Origin: Marinomonas atlantica | GTDB lineage: Bacteria > Pseudomonadota > Gammaproteobacteria > Pseudomonadales > Marinomonadaceae | Reading direction: 5' to 3' | Assembly (NCBI RefSeq): GCF_001639725.1 | Contig: NZ_LTAW01000006.1 | Location: forward strand, 247,089-311,088 | DNA length: 64,000 nt | Part shown: piece by piece, positions 18,242-27,453 of the stretch | Numbering within the stretch: position 1 is the stretch's first letter | Layout: the number at the start of each line of letters is the position of its first letter | Program-made: the position numbers and the translations under genes | Notes under the pieces: generated by a model | What the model was told of the DNA's origin: nothing | What the model saw: only the letters and a program-made list of their open reading frames with translations | Databases searched by the model: none

Positions 18242-19726
18242 ATGCGTTTTTTTAATCTTATGGTGCAGGGCACTACTTCAGATGCAGGAAAAAGCACCTT
18301 AGTCACCGCCCTATGCCGACTTATGAAAGAACGCGGCCTAAATGTGGCACCGTTTAAGCCTCAGAACATGGCTCTCAACAGCGCTGTTACCGCCGATGGC
18401 AAAGAAATTGGCCGCGCACAAGCCGTACAAGCTTACGCTGCGGGTCTTGAACCCGATGTGCACATGAATCCGATTTTGCTCAAACCCAATACCGATGTCG
18501 GCGCTCAGGTCATTGTGCAAGGTCATTCGGTGGGCAATATGAATGCGGTTGGCTATCATGAGTACAAAACCATCGCCATGAACGCAGCGCTGGACTCTTA
18601 TCAACACTTAGCCAAGCAATACGACTGTGTCCTAATCGAAGGCGCAGGCAGCCCAGCCGAGATCAACCTACGCGCCCGCGATATTGCCAATATGGGCTTT
18701 GCTGAAAGCATCGATTGTCCAGTTATTATCATTGCTGATATCGACAAAGGCGGTGTCTTTGCTCATCTAGTCGGCACATTAGATTTGCTATCTCAGAGCG
18801 AACAAGACCGTGTCATTGGCTTTGTCATTAACCGCTTTCGAGGTGATATTGCCTTGCTGCAATCGGGCCTTGATTGGCTCGAAGAGCGCACGGGTAAACC
18901 CGTACTGGGTGTACTGCCTTATCTAATGGGTTTTCACTTAGAATCAGAAGACGCCGTTGCTAGCAGCCCAGTCAAAGCAACCGAAGACACTAAGCTGAAA
19001 GTCGTGATTCCGATTCTGCCACGCACCAGTAACCATACGGATTGGGACGCGCTACGCTTACACCCTAATGTTCAAGTCACGTTAGTGGGCAAAAACATGG
19101 CGATCCCCCCTGCGGATCTCGTCATTCTTCCAGGCAGTAAAAGTGTTCAAAGCGACCTCGATTTTTTACGGCAGCAAGGCTGGGAAGACTATCTTGCGCG
19201 ACATTTACGCTACGGTGGAAAATTGCTGGGCATCTGCGGTGGCTTCCAAATGCTGGGCGACACCTTAGAAGACCCACTCGGCATGGAAAACGCCGAACCC
19301 AGAAATACCTCAGGACTCGGCTACGTGCCAATGCGCACCGAACTGAAAGAAGGCAAACAGCTAAAACAACGCACTGGCCATCTTGCATTCGCCAACAACG
19401 CTACGCTCAAAGGCTATGAGATTCATAGCGGTATTTCGGAATTCAACCAGCCGGTACAACACTTCGCTGACCTAGAAAATGGCGAAGAAGAAGGCTATCT
19501 ATCAAAAGATAACCAAATAATTGGAACGTACTTACACGGACTGTTCGATGATAAAAATGCACTCAAAGCCCTACTCGACTGGGCTGGCGCGATAGACAGC
19601 CAAGACTTCGACTACGAAGCTTACCGCGAACAAGAAGTCGCGCGGCTAGCCAAAAGCTGCGATGAACACATCGATATAGACCAACTGATAGAAAACTGCC
19701 GAGCCTTTAAACTCGCTAGCACGTAG
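18242..19726 (+). CDS. cobQ: Cobyric acid synthase
   Basis: A glutamine-dependent enzyme that amidates four side chains of adenosylcobyrinic acid a,c-diamide with ATP, producing cobyric acid for CbiB. It has 494 residues. An N-terminal dethiobiotin-synthetase-like ATPase ([14 protein letters not shown] at 7-20, [13 protein letters not shown]) is followed by a class I glutamine amidotransferase domain from about 250: [23 protein letters not shown] with nucleophile Cys332, and GTYLHGLFD with His432. It is divergent from cbiB, in keeping with a single cobalamin unit. No cobalamin riboswitch was recognised upstream. Confidence 0.97.
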   Translation: MRFFNLMVQGTTSDAGKSTLVTALCRLMKERGLNVAPFKPQNMALNSAVTADGKEIGRAQAVQAYAAGLEPDVHMNPILLKPNTDVGAQVIVQGHSVGNMNAVGYHEYKTIAMNAALDSYQHLAKQYDCVLIEGAGSPAEINLRARDIANMGFAESIDCPVIIIADIDKGGVFAHLVGTLDLLSQSEQDRVIGFVINRFRGDIALLQSGLDWLEERTGKPVLGVLPYLMGFHLESEDAVASSPVKATEDTKLKVVIPILPRTSNHTDWDALRLHPNVQVTLVGKNMAIPPADLVILPGSKSVQSDLDFLRQQGWEDYLARHLRYGGKLLGICGGFQMLGDTLEDPLGMENAEPRNTSGLGYVPMRTELKEGKQLKQRTGHLAFANNATLKGYEIHSGISEFNQPVQHFADLENGEEEGYLSKDNQIIGTYLHGLFDDKNALKALLDWAGAIDSQDFDYEAYREQEVARLAKSCDEHIDIDQLIENCRAFKLAST

Positions 19727-19743
19727 ATTATATGTGTGTTTAG

Positions 19744-19762
19744 TCGCAGATTTTATCTGCGA
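19744..19762. terminator. Small hairpin between cobQ and norM
   Basis: TCGCAGAT (19744-19751) and ATCTGCGA (19755-19762) pair perfectly around TTT. It lies just after cobQ, between two convergent genes, but no T-run follows on either strand. It may be a transcript-end or stability structure, not a strong terminator. Confidence 0.4.
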
Positions 19763-19780
19763 TCTCGGTGTCTAGAAGCG

Positions 19781-21163
19781 TTAAGCCACTTCCTCAGGAT
19801 GCGGCAGTTTCTTATTGCGGAATTTCTTCAGCGTCAGGCGATAACGTGCGGTTAAAATAGTTGCCAAGATTAGCAGACCAAAACCCAGTCCTACATACAG
19901 TCCGCGGACATGTAGCGTCTCGGCCCACGGGCTATAATGAGATAACCAATAGCCCAATGGAATACTCAAACCGAACAGGGATATGGCCATGGCGATCATG
20001 CTTGAGCGGGTATCGCGGAAACCGCGCAACGCTCCTGTAAACACGGTTTGCACCATGTCGGGTAATTGATACGAAGATGAGATTAACAGAATGCCTGCCG
20101 CCATGGCCGCCACCACTTCGTTAGAGCTGAACAGTAAAGGAATCTGTTCATGTAACGCTTGGGTTAGCGTAAAGCAAATGGCCACATAACCCGCCCCCAA
20201 TGACAAAATAATACGAATGCGGCGCTGCACTTCTTCAATGCCATCCGTTGCCATCGCTTTCGCGACCACAATTGCAGTAACAGCGCTCATGGCCATTAAT
20301 GGAGTAAACAGAATCGTTGAGTAAGACATCACGATTTGCCCAGCCCCCAACGCCAAGTCACCAAACGCTGACGTCAGCCAAGTTAGAGATGAAAACAAAC
20401 CGATTTCAAACGCAAAAGCAAAACCTGCGGGCATACCAACACCAAATAAGATGCCGAAGTGACGCACGTAATACCAATCAATGCGATTGAACAATGTATC
20501 AGGGTTTACTTTAAGATCGTAAAGCACAAATACGATCAGAGAGAGCCAAACCGAAGACGCCGAAGCAATCGCTGCACCACTGGCACCCATTTCAGGAAAG
20601 CCAAGTTTTCCGTATATCAATACATAGTTAAAAATGATATTCAAAATCAGGCTAAGCGTAGCCACTAACAATGGCACTCGTGGTTTGCCTGCTGCTTCAA
20701 ATAAGTTTTTATAAGACGTCATCAAGGCCAGCGCCATAAACGTTGGTGAAAACAGGTACAGATATTGTGCCGCAACGCGCTGGGTTTCAGGCTCGCTGGC
20801 CATCATTTTAGCCGCCATTGGCAGCACGGTAATACTCATTAATGCGCCAATCAGTCCAAGAATGATCGACAGGCCAAACGCTTGAGACATATAGACATTG
20901 ACCAGTAAACGCTGACGCCCATGCAAGTGACGCGTGATCAACGGTGTTAAGCCAAACGTCACGCCGATCATAAAGCAGGCTACGGGACTCCAGAGACTAG
21001 AGGCCAAGCCAACCGCCGCTAAATGCAGCGAATCATAGTGTCCTAGCATCATTGTATCCACAATACTGATGGACAATTCCAGCGTCATCGTCAGGATCAT
21101 TGGAAAGAGCAAATGCAAAATTTCACTCAAGGACGGATAACGTTTAGCAAAGCGTTTAAACAT
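19781..21163 (-). CDS. norM: MATE family efflux transporter (NorM-like)
   Basis: A sodium- or proton-coupled multidrug exporter of the inner membrane. It has 460 residues and about twelve membrane helices in two repeats. MATE marks are LFPMILTMTLELSISIVDTM in helix 1, ATVGLASSLWSPV-like sequence in helix 2 and GASGAAIASA at about 192-201; the second half repeats the pattern with MSYSTILFTPLMAMSAVTAI. NorM is the closest named family, but the substrate is not readable. The tail is short and basic, ending HPEEVA. It converges on cobQ with 54 bp between stops. Confidence 0.92.
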   Translation of the reverse strand: MFKRFAKRYPSLSEILHLLFPMILTMTLELSISIVDTMMLGHYDSLHLAAVGLASSLWSPVACFMIGVTFGLTPLITRHLHGRQRLLVNVYMSQAFGLSIILGLIGALMSITVLPMAAKMMASEPETQRVAAQYLYLFSPTFMALALMTSYKNLFEAAGKPRVPLLVATLSLILNIIFNYVLIYGKLGFPEMGASGAAIASASSVWLSLIVFVLYDLKVNPDTLFNRIDWYYVRHFGILFGVGMPAGFAFAFEIGLFSSLTWLTSAFGDLALGAGQIVMSYSTILFTPLMAMSAVTAIVVAKAMATDGIEEVQRRIRIILSLGAGYVAICFTLTQALHEQIPLLFSSNEVVAAMAAGILLISSSYQLPDMVQTVFTGALRGFRDTRSSMIAMAISLFGLSIPLGYWLSHYSPWAETLHVRGLYVGLGFGLLILATILTARYRLTLKKFRNKKLPHPEEVA

Positions 21164-21338
21164 GATGTTAGCTACTGTGAAAAGTATTCAAATTAAGGTG
21201 CGGCGAATTTATCACCAAGTGGTCAATTTTGCACGATAACACGATATAATTGCACCGACTGTGTGCTTTTCAGTCTCTGCATTAGCGCTTATCACCTTAC
21301 TTATAAATTCTCATCAAAGCCTTTAGGATCAATGGATT

Positions 21339-22250
21339 ATGACCATTTTATCAACACTTGGGCCACTTCTGGCTGCTCTTTTAGCCGGCTATTGGATAAA
21401 TCTACGCCCAATCACACCTGAGCGTGTTGCAAAAGGCCTTTCTCAGCTCACCTACATCATCCTAGGTTTGATTGGTTACAGTATCGGTGCTTTGGATAAT
21501 CTAGCCAGTAAAATTGTCATCGCTGGCTATCAAGCCATTGTTTTATTTATCGCTATTTCAGTGTTGCCTTTATTAGCATTGTGGATAAGCGGCCGAGTTT
21601 TCCACGCTGGGGCAAGTAAAGTCGAGCATGTGGATAATAATTCATCAACAAGACATGCGCTGGTCGATGCTGCCAAAACATTGGGCTGGGTTTTAGTTGG
21701 TGTACTCGCTGGCTGGAGTTTAAAAAGCTGGATTCCAAGCGTCGATGAGCTGGTGACTTGGTTACTCTATTTACTGCTATTTTTAGTTGGTTGCCAATTA
21801 CGTCAAGGCAACTTCCGTCTGCGTAAACTGTTTCTAAATACTCAAGGAGTCGCGATTGCCTTGACCACCGTAGCAGCCACTTTGATTGCAGGTTCGATAG
21901 CAGGCTCTTTTTTAGGGTTAGAATGGAATAAAAGCTTAGCGGTTGTTTCTGGGTTTGGCTGGTACAGTTTGTCAGGCATTCTGATCAGTGGCTTAGGCGA
22001 TCCCGTCCTAGGTACAACGGCTTTCTTACTCGACCTTGGACGTGAAATCGTCGCCTTGATGCTGATCCCGATGTTCGCACGACTCAACAGTCATTTATCT
22101 GTGGGCTATTCGGGCGCGACTGCCATGGATTTCACCCTACCACTACTCGGTAAAATACATGGCGCTGAAATCGTCCCCGTGTGTATTGCCAGCGGTTTTA
22201 TTATGAGTGTGTTAGTGCCGATATTGATTCCTCTATTTATGGGGATGTAG
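21339..22250 (+). CDS. lysO: LysO-family (DUF340) amino acid exporter
   Basis: A 303-residue membrane protein of the LysO/YbjE family, which in E. coli exports L-lysine and protects against toxic lysine analogues. It has two similar halves of about four helices each. Family marks are LLAGYWINLRPITPERVAKG in the first half, YLLLFLVGCQLRQGN near residue 140-154, GWYSLSGILISG in the second half, and DFTLPLLGKIHGAE near the C-terminus. Its last 14 bp overlap the convergent mntA-like gene. No lysine riboswitch was recognised in the 175 bp upstream. The lysine substrate is inferred from the family only. Confidence 0.88.
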   Translation: MTILSTLGPLLAALLAGYWINLRPITPERVAKGLSQLTYIILGLIGYSIGALDNLASKIVIAGYQAIVLFIAISVLPLLALWISGRVFHAGASKVEHVDNNSSTRHALVDAAKTLGWVLVGVLAGWSLKSWIPSVDELVTWLLYLLLFLVGCQLRQGNFRLRKLFLNTQGVAIALTTVAATLIAGSIAGSFLGLEWNKSLAVVSGFGWYSLSGILISGLGDPVLGTTAFLLDLGREIVALMLIPMFARLNSHLSVGYSGATAMDFTLPLLGKIHGAEIVPVCIASGFIMSVLVPILIPLFMGM

Positions 22251-22551
22251 CTGGATAAATGGGCTTCCCAATGCGTTGAATATGATCGATAAGTGCATCG
22301 TTTTCGATATGAGAAAATATTGAAAGGTCAATCTGATAGGGTAACAACAAGTCATCCAATTCAGTTTCTATACGATTAAATAAAGTCCAATCAATGTTAC
22401 CTAAAATCGTCATATCAATATCGGAGGAAGCTCGAAAGTTACCTTTGACTCGCGAACCGTAGACTAAAACTTGGGTAACTTCAGGGAAACGCTCAAAAAC
22501 GGAACGAAGCAATTCAACATCAGAGGGCGCTAAGCCAAATAGCTCAGACAT
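22237..22551 (-). CDS. mntA: MntA-like nucleotidyltransferase (antitoxin type)
   Basis: A 104-residue minimal nucleotidyltransferase. In characterised HepT/MntA pairs it AMPylates the HepT ribonuclease and so disarms it. The GSx10DxD motif is intact: Gly32-Ser33 through Asp44-Ile45-Asp46, with the third acidic residue Asp75 in QIDLSIF. It overlaps the hepT-like gene by 8 bp, so the two are translationally coupled with the toxin-type gene first. Its 3' end overlaps lysO by 14 bp in the opposite direction. Other minimal nucleotidyltransferase pairs of unknown role (HI0073/HI0074) have the same architecture. Confidence 0.88.
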   Translation of the reverse strand: MSELFGLAPSDVELLRSVFERFPEVTQVLVYGSRVKGNFRASSDIDMTILGNIDWTLFNRIETELDDLLLPYQIDLSIFSHIENDALIDHIQRIGKPIYPATSP

Positions 22552-22978
22552 TAAAACCTTCCAGTTCTTCGTCAGCTTTATCTTGGAAGGTCACAACAAA
22601 CTCGGCAAACAAAAGCGCGTAGCTTGATCGTAAGTTTTCAATAATTTGATTCGCGGTTGCTTCGTTATAAGTATGCACTGTTCTATTGAGGTCTTGGAGC
22701 ATTGCAAGCCAAGCATGACCATCAGAGATCAACTCACGCTTATACCCTTCTCGAATCGCATCACGAGAACCAGAAATAGTTTCAGCGCCTTGCCATACAA
22801 GGTAATCACGCAACACATTCCAAGCAAGCTCATAAGTAAACTCAAACGCTTGTATCGACCCCTGCTTTTCAATGTTACTGAGTTCACGTTCGGCCATAAG
22901 CTGAAGTGCTTCTTGTAATTGAGCATACGCTTTTTTGAAATACTCAAAGCGCTGTAACCAACGAATATCTTGGGTCAT
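22544..22978 (-). CDS. hepT: HepT-like / HI0074 family protein with altered catalytic motif
   Basis: A 144-residue helical protein of the nucleotidyltransferase-substrate-binding (HI0074) family, which includes the HepT toxin ribonucleases of the HEPN group. Marks are QAFEFTYELAWNVLRDYL at 43-60 and the DAIREGYKRELI loop. The family's catalytic Rx4-6HxY normally reads D-R-N-x-T-x-H-x-Y; here residues 96-104 are DLNRTVHTY, so Leu97 (codon CTC) stands where Arg is expected and only an Arg two residues later remains. His102 and Tyr104 are kept. RNase activity may therefore be lost or changed. It is coupled to mntA by an 8-bp overlap. Confidence 0.87.
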   Translation of the reverse strand: MTQDIRWLQRFEYFKKAYAQLQEALQLMAERELSNIEKQGSIQAFEFTYELAWNVLRDYLVWQGAETISGSRDAIREGYKRELISDGHAWLAMLQDLNRTVHTYNEATANQIIENLRSSYALLFAEFVVTFQDKADEELEGFNV

Positions 22979-23116
22979 AGAAAACTCACACGAGAAAAAG
23001 GTATAAACAGAGTCTATCGAATAAACAAATTTCGTTCGAGCTTATGACAGCACGATTAATACAAATCGCAGATACAACCAGCTCTTACGGGCGTACTGTC
23101 TTAGCGACATCGGCTT

Positions 23117-23374
23117 TTACTGGATCTGCTGCCATAGGGATAGAATATTCGCTTGATCGTGCTCTGATACACTTTCCGCATTTAACGTGTCTTTCAACTC
23201 TTGCTCAAAGTAAGCATCAAATGCCGCTTCACCATCGCCTTCTACAGCACTGTGTAAGCCTAATAAGCCTAATAAATAGGCGCAGTAAAAAAGCTGGTCA
23301 CCATCATTCGCTTGATGTTCAAGTTCACGAAGTTCATCACATAACGCATCAGAACGCTCTGCATAAGTTGTCAT
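23117..23374 (-). CDS. yfcL: YfcL family protein
   Basis: An 85-residue acidic helical protein resembling E. coli YfcL: an early EL.ELEHQANDGDQLFYCAYL stretch (residues 15-34) followed by GLHSAV, then a C-terminal SVSEHDQANILSLWQQI that matches the family ending with DQ...LW. The function is unknown. It is a single gene between the HepT-like gene and mqo, on the same strand, with its own 77-bp upstream region. Confidence 0.75.
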   Translation of the reverse strand: MTTYAERSDALCDELRELEHQANDGDQLFYCAYLLGLLGLHSAVEGDGEAAFDAYFEQELKDTLNAESVSEHDQANILSLWQQIQ

Positions 23375-23399
23375 AATTTGCCTCTAGCTCAATATAAGA

Positions 23400-23438
23400 A
23401 AAGCCGAGCTCACTGACGTGAGATCGGCTTTATTTTTT
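23400..23438. terminator. Terminator downstream of mqo
   Basis: A 13-bp stem with one mismatch (23401-23413 with 23418-23430, loop TGAC) lies between the mqo stop and yfcL. It has a T-run on the plus side and TTTTCTT on the minus side. As no plus-strand gene leads into it, it most likely ends mqo transcripts. Confidence 0.85.
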
Positions 23439-23451
23439 TCTGTGGTTTAGA

Positions 23452-24948
23452 CTACGGCTTTAACTTGAGCGTCTCAAGTGTGTGCGCACGAATGTCCAAC
23501 AATAGGTCAGTGTTTTCCACTAAAGATTGTCCGTATGACGGCACCATTTCTTTCATTTTCGCTTGCCACTCAGGTGACTTAATACGCTCATAGAAACTAC
23601 GTTCTAGAATGTTTATCATCGTATGAACCGTTGTTGAGGCGCCCGGCGAAGCTCCAAGCAAAGCAGCAATGGAACCGTCTTCGGATACAATTGCTTCGGT
23701 ACCGAACTCCAGTTTACCAGCACCATCTGGACCTTTCTTAATGATCTGTACGCGCTGTCCAGCGTAAGCAAGCGACCAATCTTTGTCTTGCGCATCCGGG
23801 AAGAAGTCACGCAAAGAGTCGCAACGGTCTTTGTGCGTCTGACGAACTTCGCTGATCAGGTATTTGGTCAGATCCATATTGTTCTTACCAACACTTAGCA
23901 TGTTGCAAAGGTTGTCTGCTCGAACACTTTTCACCAAGTCCAACACTGAGCCTTTTTTCAAAAACTTTGTTGTAAAGCCTGCAAAGGGACCAAATAAAAT
24001 GGCTTTCTTACCATCGATAATACGAGTGTCCAAGTGAGGGACTGACATCGGCGGTGCTCCAATAGGCGCTGCGCCATACACCTTCGCGTAGTGCTGCTCC
24101 ACCAATTCTGGTTTTTCACATACCAGCCACTGACCACTTACGGGGAACCCCCCATAACCTTTGCCTTCTTTAATGTCCGCTTTCTGAAGTAGCGGCAAAG
24201 CTCCACCACCGGCACCTAGAAACACAAATTTTGCATGGATGTCTCGACGTTGACCATTTTGGTCAATCGACACCTTCCAAGTTCCATCTGACTGCTGGGA
24301 TAAATCTTCGACCTCTGCACTTAGCTCTAAGTTAAAGCCTTCTTGTTGTTCAAGGAACTTAGCCATATTACGCGCGATTGCACCAAAGTTCACATCTGAA
24401 CCATGCTCAATACGTGTTGCTGCTAATGGCTCATCACCTTGACGGTTCTGCATGATCAACGGCATCCATTTGGTAATGGTTGCGCGATCTTCTGAGTACT
24501 GCATTTCACGAAATGCAGGGTGAGCACTCATGGCTTCATAGCGTGCTTTGAGTTTTTGAACGTTATCCGCTCCCCACACGAAACTTTTGTGCGGGACACG
24601 GTTAATGAATTCAGAGGGTTCTGGTAATAAGCCTTGCTCAACTAAATAAGACCAAAATTGTAAGCTCACTTCAAAAGCAGCATTAATATCAACCGCTTTG
24701 TCGATATTAACTGTGCCATCAGAATTTTCTGAAGTGTAATTCAGCTCGCAATAGGCCGCATGACCTGTGCCAGCATTATTCCAACCATCGGTACTTTCCT
24801 GTGCCACTTTGTCCAAACGCTCGACCATTGTAATAGAAAGTGAAGGGTCAAGCTGTTTTAGAATCATTCCAAGAGTAGTGCTCATGGCACCACCACCAAC
24901 AAGTAGTACGTCTACCATGTTTGAGATCATATGAGTTCGCCGTATCAT
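23452..24948 (-). CDS. mqo: Malate:quinone oxidoreductase
   Basis: An FAD-dependent peripheral membrane enzyme that oxidises malate to oxaloacetate and passes electrons to quinone, replacing or complementing NAD malate dehydrogenase. It has up to 498 residues. The FAD fold opens with VDVLLVGGGAMSTTLGMIL, followed by ERLDKVAQESTDGWNNAGTGH, the Mqo signature, and later LGAGGGALPLLQKADI and LLGASPGASTTVHTMINIL near the C-terminus. The start is uncertain: Met1, Met7 and Met11 are all possible and none has a clear ribosome-binding site. A terminator lies just downstream. It is a single-gene unit. Confidence 0.96.
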   Translation of the reverse strand: MIRRTHMISNMVDVLLVGGGAMSTTLGMILKQLDPSLSITMVERLDKVAQESTDGWNNAGTGHAAYCELNYTSENSDGTVNIDKAVDINAAFEVSLQFWSYLVEQGLLPEPSEFINRVPHKSFVWGADNVQKLKARYEAMSAHPAFREMQYSEDRATITKWMPLIMQNRQGDEPLAATRIEHGSDVNFGAIARNMAKFLEQQEGFNLELSAEVEDLSQQSDGTWKVSIDQNGQRRDIHAKFVFLGAGGGALPLLQKADIKEGKGYGGFPVSGQWLVCEKPELVEQHYAKVYGAAPIGAPPMSVPHLDTRIIDGKKAILFGPFAGFTTKFLKKGSVLDLVKSVRADNLCNMLSVGKNNMDLTKYLISEVRQTHKDRCDSLRDFFPDAQDKDWSLAYAGQRVQIIKKGPDGAGKLEFGTEAIVSEDGSIAALLGASPGASTTVHTMINILERSFYERIKSPEWQAKMKEMVPSYGQSLVENTDLLLDIRAHTLETLKLKP

Positions 24949-25202
24949 AGCCAGTTGTAGTTTGAGAGTAATTCAGGAAAAGGGCTCTTGACCATCAATA
25001 AGGGAAGGTGCGAATACGAATTAAAGCAGACACATTCGGACTTTCCCTCTGCAATCTGGGTAAAGATTATTGCGCTTCCTAATTACTCTCCTAAGAACGC
25101 TGTTCATTTGAAAAATACTTCAATAGAACCAAAACGATCAACCTTGCAAGGGTTTTGAGCAGGTATGTCGCAGATTATACGGATTTTGACGCTAATGTCT
25201 TG

Positions 25203-25259
25203 ATACCTTGGTATTAGTTTAGTAATCCTTAGCATGAAAATTCACAACCATTCGTGAAT
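25203..25259. promoter_or_regulatory. Two inverted repeats upstream of mqo
   Basis: ATACC-TT-GGTAT (25203-25214) and ATTCAC-N8-GTGAAT (25240-25245 with 25254-25259) lie 255-310 bp before mqo. They look like operator half-site pairs. No regulator can be named. Confidence 0.3.
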
Positions 25260-25417
25260 AACCATGATAATTTAAGTCTATGTTTTTATTATCAATTAAT
25301 GATAGATATAGAAAACTACGCATAACGAAAGAATGAAAAATTCGATAGCTTTATAAACTTACGAAATAACCGCTATCAGTAACGATCCCAACTAAAACCC
25401 TAAGCATATGCTCGATA

Positions 25418-25455
25418 AACAAAAAAGCCCTTTTTGAGAGCAATCAAAAAGGGCT
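25418..25455 (-). terminator. Terminator of ppx
   Basis: AGCCCTTTTTGA (25426-25437) pairs perfectly with TCAAAAAGGGCT (25444-25455) around a 6-base loop. Read on the minus strand it is followed by six T, directly after the ppx stop. Confidence 0.93.
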
Positions 25456-25476
25456 ACCTATCCTTACTATTGCAGA

Positions 25477-26997
25477 CTATTTAAAGGTAAACACATACCC
25501 CGACACCGCTAAGTAGTCCGCTTCACTTTGTAGATTGGCAAATGTTAAAGGTCGGCCATCTAACCAACCAGGTAGAAATTCAGCATGCAGCGACTTATCT
25601 TGCGCTTTAAGGGTAAAGATCGGCATGTCACCTTCCTTACGATCAATATGAAGCAAGATAGCCAAGCGTAATAGAATCGCTAAACGATCTAAATCTTGTT
25701 GATCACTTTTAGTAAAACGGTAATCCAATGCTTGAGTGAACTTACGACGATGACGCAATACCAAAGAGGCTAAGGCTTTCTGCTCTTGTTGAGAGAAGCC
25801 CGGCATATCGGACTCACTAATAATGTACGCGCCATGCTTATGGTAACGACTGTGAGAGATGCCTAATCCGCATTCGTGCAGCAAGCTCGACCATCGTAAA
25901 ATATCTTCACTGGATAAAGAGGCTAGCCCCCAATCATCTTTCACCTGTGCAAGCATAGACAAAGAGGTATGCGTCACGAGCTTAGATTGCTCCATATCAA
26001 TATGGTACTGATTGAGCATGTAATTAACGGTACGTTCACGAATATCTGTATCCGCATAACGTCCCATAATGTCGTACAGAACACCTTCTCTCAATGCGCC
26101 AGCCGAAAAGTCCATTTGCTTAATGCCGAAGCATTCAAACACAGCTGTCAATATCGCAATCCCGGCTGCAATGGTGGTTTTGCGCTCAGGTTTCAAGCCA
26201 AGTAAATTAACATTGTCCGCATGGCCTGCTTCAAACAGAGCTTTCTGAATTTGTTTGAGTACCTTAAGGGTAATACCTTTTTTGCTCCAGCCATTTTCAA
26301 CGGCAATGTTGTAAGCCGCTTTAATCGTGCCGGAAGAGCCAATGGCAACGTCCCAGTTTTCTTCTAAATAATCATCTTGGATACTTAACAACTCAAGGCG
26401 CGCTGCGGTAACCGCTTTTTGGAAGTTCGATTTGGTGATGGCGCCATCAGGGAAAAAGCGTTGGCGATAACTCACACAGCCCATGTGCAAACTTTCCGTT
26501 AAAATCGGCTCTTGCTGCTTACCGATAATGAACTCTGTTGACCCTCCACCAATATCGACCACAATACGCTTTTGGTCACCATGGTCCATGGTCCGCGCTA
26601 CGCCCATATAAATCAGGCGGGCCTCTTCTCGTCCAGCAATAATCTCAACCGGATGACTGATCACATCCATGGCTTTGGAAATAAAGTCGTAACGGTTCTT
26701 CGCAGCACGTAAAGCGTTTGTGCCAACGATACGCACGGAACCCAGTGGCAAATCATCAATTACTTGTGCAAATTGTGCGATACAATCAATGCCTCGCTGC
26801 TGGGAGGCTTCGTCTAGCGTGTCGTCTTCCTGTAGACCAGCAGCCAGCTGCACTTTGTCGCCATACTGGCCTGTAATGCGCAGCTGCCCATGTGTCACCT
26901 GTGCAACAACCATGTGAAAACTGTTTGATCCCAGATCTATTGCTGCAATTTTTTCGAATGGAAAATCATGCGATTGTTGCACTAAAAGTGATTGCAT
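25477..26997 (-). CDS. ppx: Exopolyphosphatase
   Basis: Releases orthophosphate step by step from polyphosphate chains and belongs to the Ppx/GppA (actin-like ATPase) family. It has 506 residues, near the 513 of E. coli Ppx. Family marks are AAIDLGSNSFHMVVAQV at 18-34 (phosphate-binding loop), VGTNALRAAKNR at about 107-118, EIIAGREEARLIYMGV, and VVDIGGGSTEFIIGK at about 146-160. The C-terminal half is the HD-like helical domain with LLHECGLGISHSRYHKHGAYII. It is divergent from rho. GppA is the alternative name, but length and the C-terminal domain favour Ppx. Confidence 0.94.
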   Translation of the reverse strand: MQSLLVQQSHDFPFEKIAAIDLGSNSFHMVVAQVTHGQLRITGQYGDKVQLAAGLQEDDTLDEASQQRGIDCIAQFAQVIDDLPLGSVRIVGTNALRAAKNRYDFISKAMDVISHPVEIIAGREEARLIYMGVARTMDHGDQKRIVVDIGGGSTEFIIGKQQEPILTESLHMGCVSYRQRFFPDGAITKSNFQKAVTAARLELLSIQDDYLEENWDVAIGSSGTIKAAYNIAVENGWSKKGITLKVLKQIQKALFEAGHADNVNLLGLKPERKTTIAAGIAILTAVFECFGIKQMDFSAGALREGVLYDIMGRYADTDIRERTVNYMLNQYHIDMEQSKLVTHTSLSMLAQVKDDWGLASLSSEDILRWSSLLHECGLGISHSRYHKHGAYIISESDMPGFSQQEQKALASLVLRHRRKFTQALDYRFTKSDQQDLDRLAILLRLAILLHIDRKEGDMPIFTLKAQDKSLHAEFLPGWLDGRPLTFANLQSEADYLAVSGYVFTFK

Positions 26998-27453
26998 CCA
27001 TCAACGCCTTTTCGAGATTACAAAGAATGACCGAAGATTAACTCGTTTGCCCCTTGCTGTCATGGTCAAATTCCAAGGACTTTTTTGATCTTGGCGGGAC
27101 CTTAAAGTATGACTTTTACCAAATTCGGTCAAAAAACTCACAAAAAAGACGTTATTAAGCCTTTTTTACTATGGACCTATGGAATTACTCGCACTATAGT
27201 AAAGCTGTCTTATGGATTGTGCGGTTATCTATAACCAATTGACCGACCTTAGACTCCAATCAAGTAATACACGCTGTTCGACCTCGCCCATCGCGATATG
27301 ATTGAACTCAAGCCATGGTTATGCCCGTAGCCGGTATTCTGTGTCGAAAAGCATTTTTACATTAAAACTTCCGACATTGATTTATAGCTGTATTTTTACA
27401 TCACTATGGTCCCGTCATTTATTCTCTTAATGAGCTAACAACTTTATTCGTTT
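26998..27453. other. Gene-free 456-bp region between ppx and rho (rho leader)
   Basis: No coding region and no thioredoxin-like WCGPC sequence can be found here, although trxA lies between ppx and rho in Pseudomonas. The region should hold the divergent ppx and rho promoters and a rho 5' leader. TTGACC at 27239-27244 is a possible -35 box with only a poor -10 partner. rho autoregulation through its leader is known in enterics; no matching structure was identified. Confidence 0.5.

Larger units (their letters stand above)
24949..25476. other. Gene-free 528-bp region between mqo and ppx
   Basis: No coding region is supported. The stretch is AT-rich and should hold the mqo promoter. Two inverted repeats are visible (25203-25214 and 25240-25259), and the ppx terminator lies at its right end. 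No tRNA-like or other RNA structure was recognised. Confidence 0.6.

Noticed and set aside
21230..21251. Possible promoter before lysO (TATAAT at 21246-21251)
   Set aside because: The -10 match is perfect but no -35 box sits at 16-18 bp; the TTGCAC is only 10 bp away.
26998..27453. Search for a trxA gene or remnant between ppx and rho
   Set aside because: No WCGPC-like sequence or open frame of suitable length in either strand.
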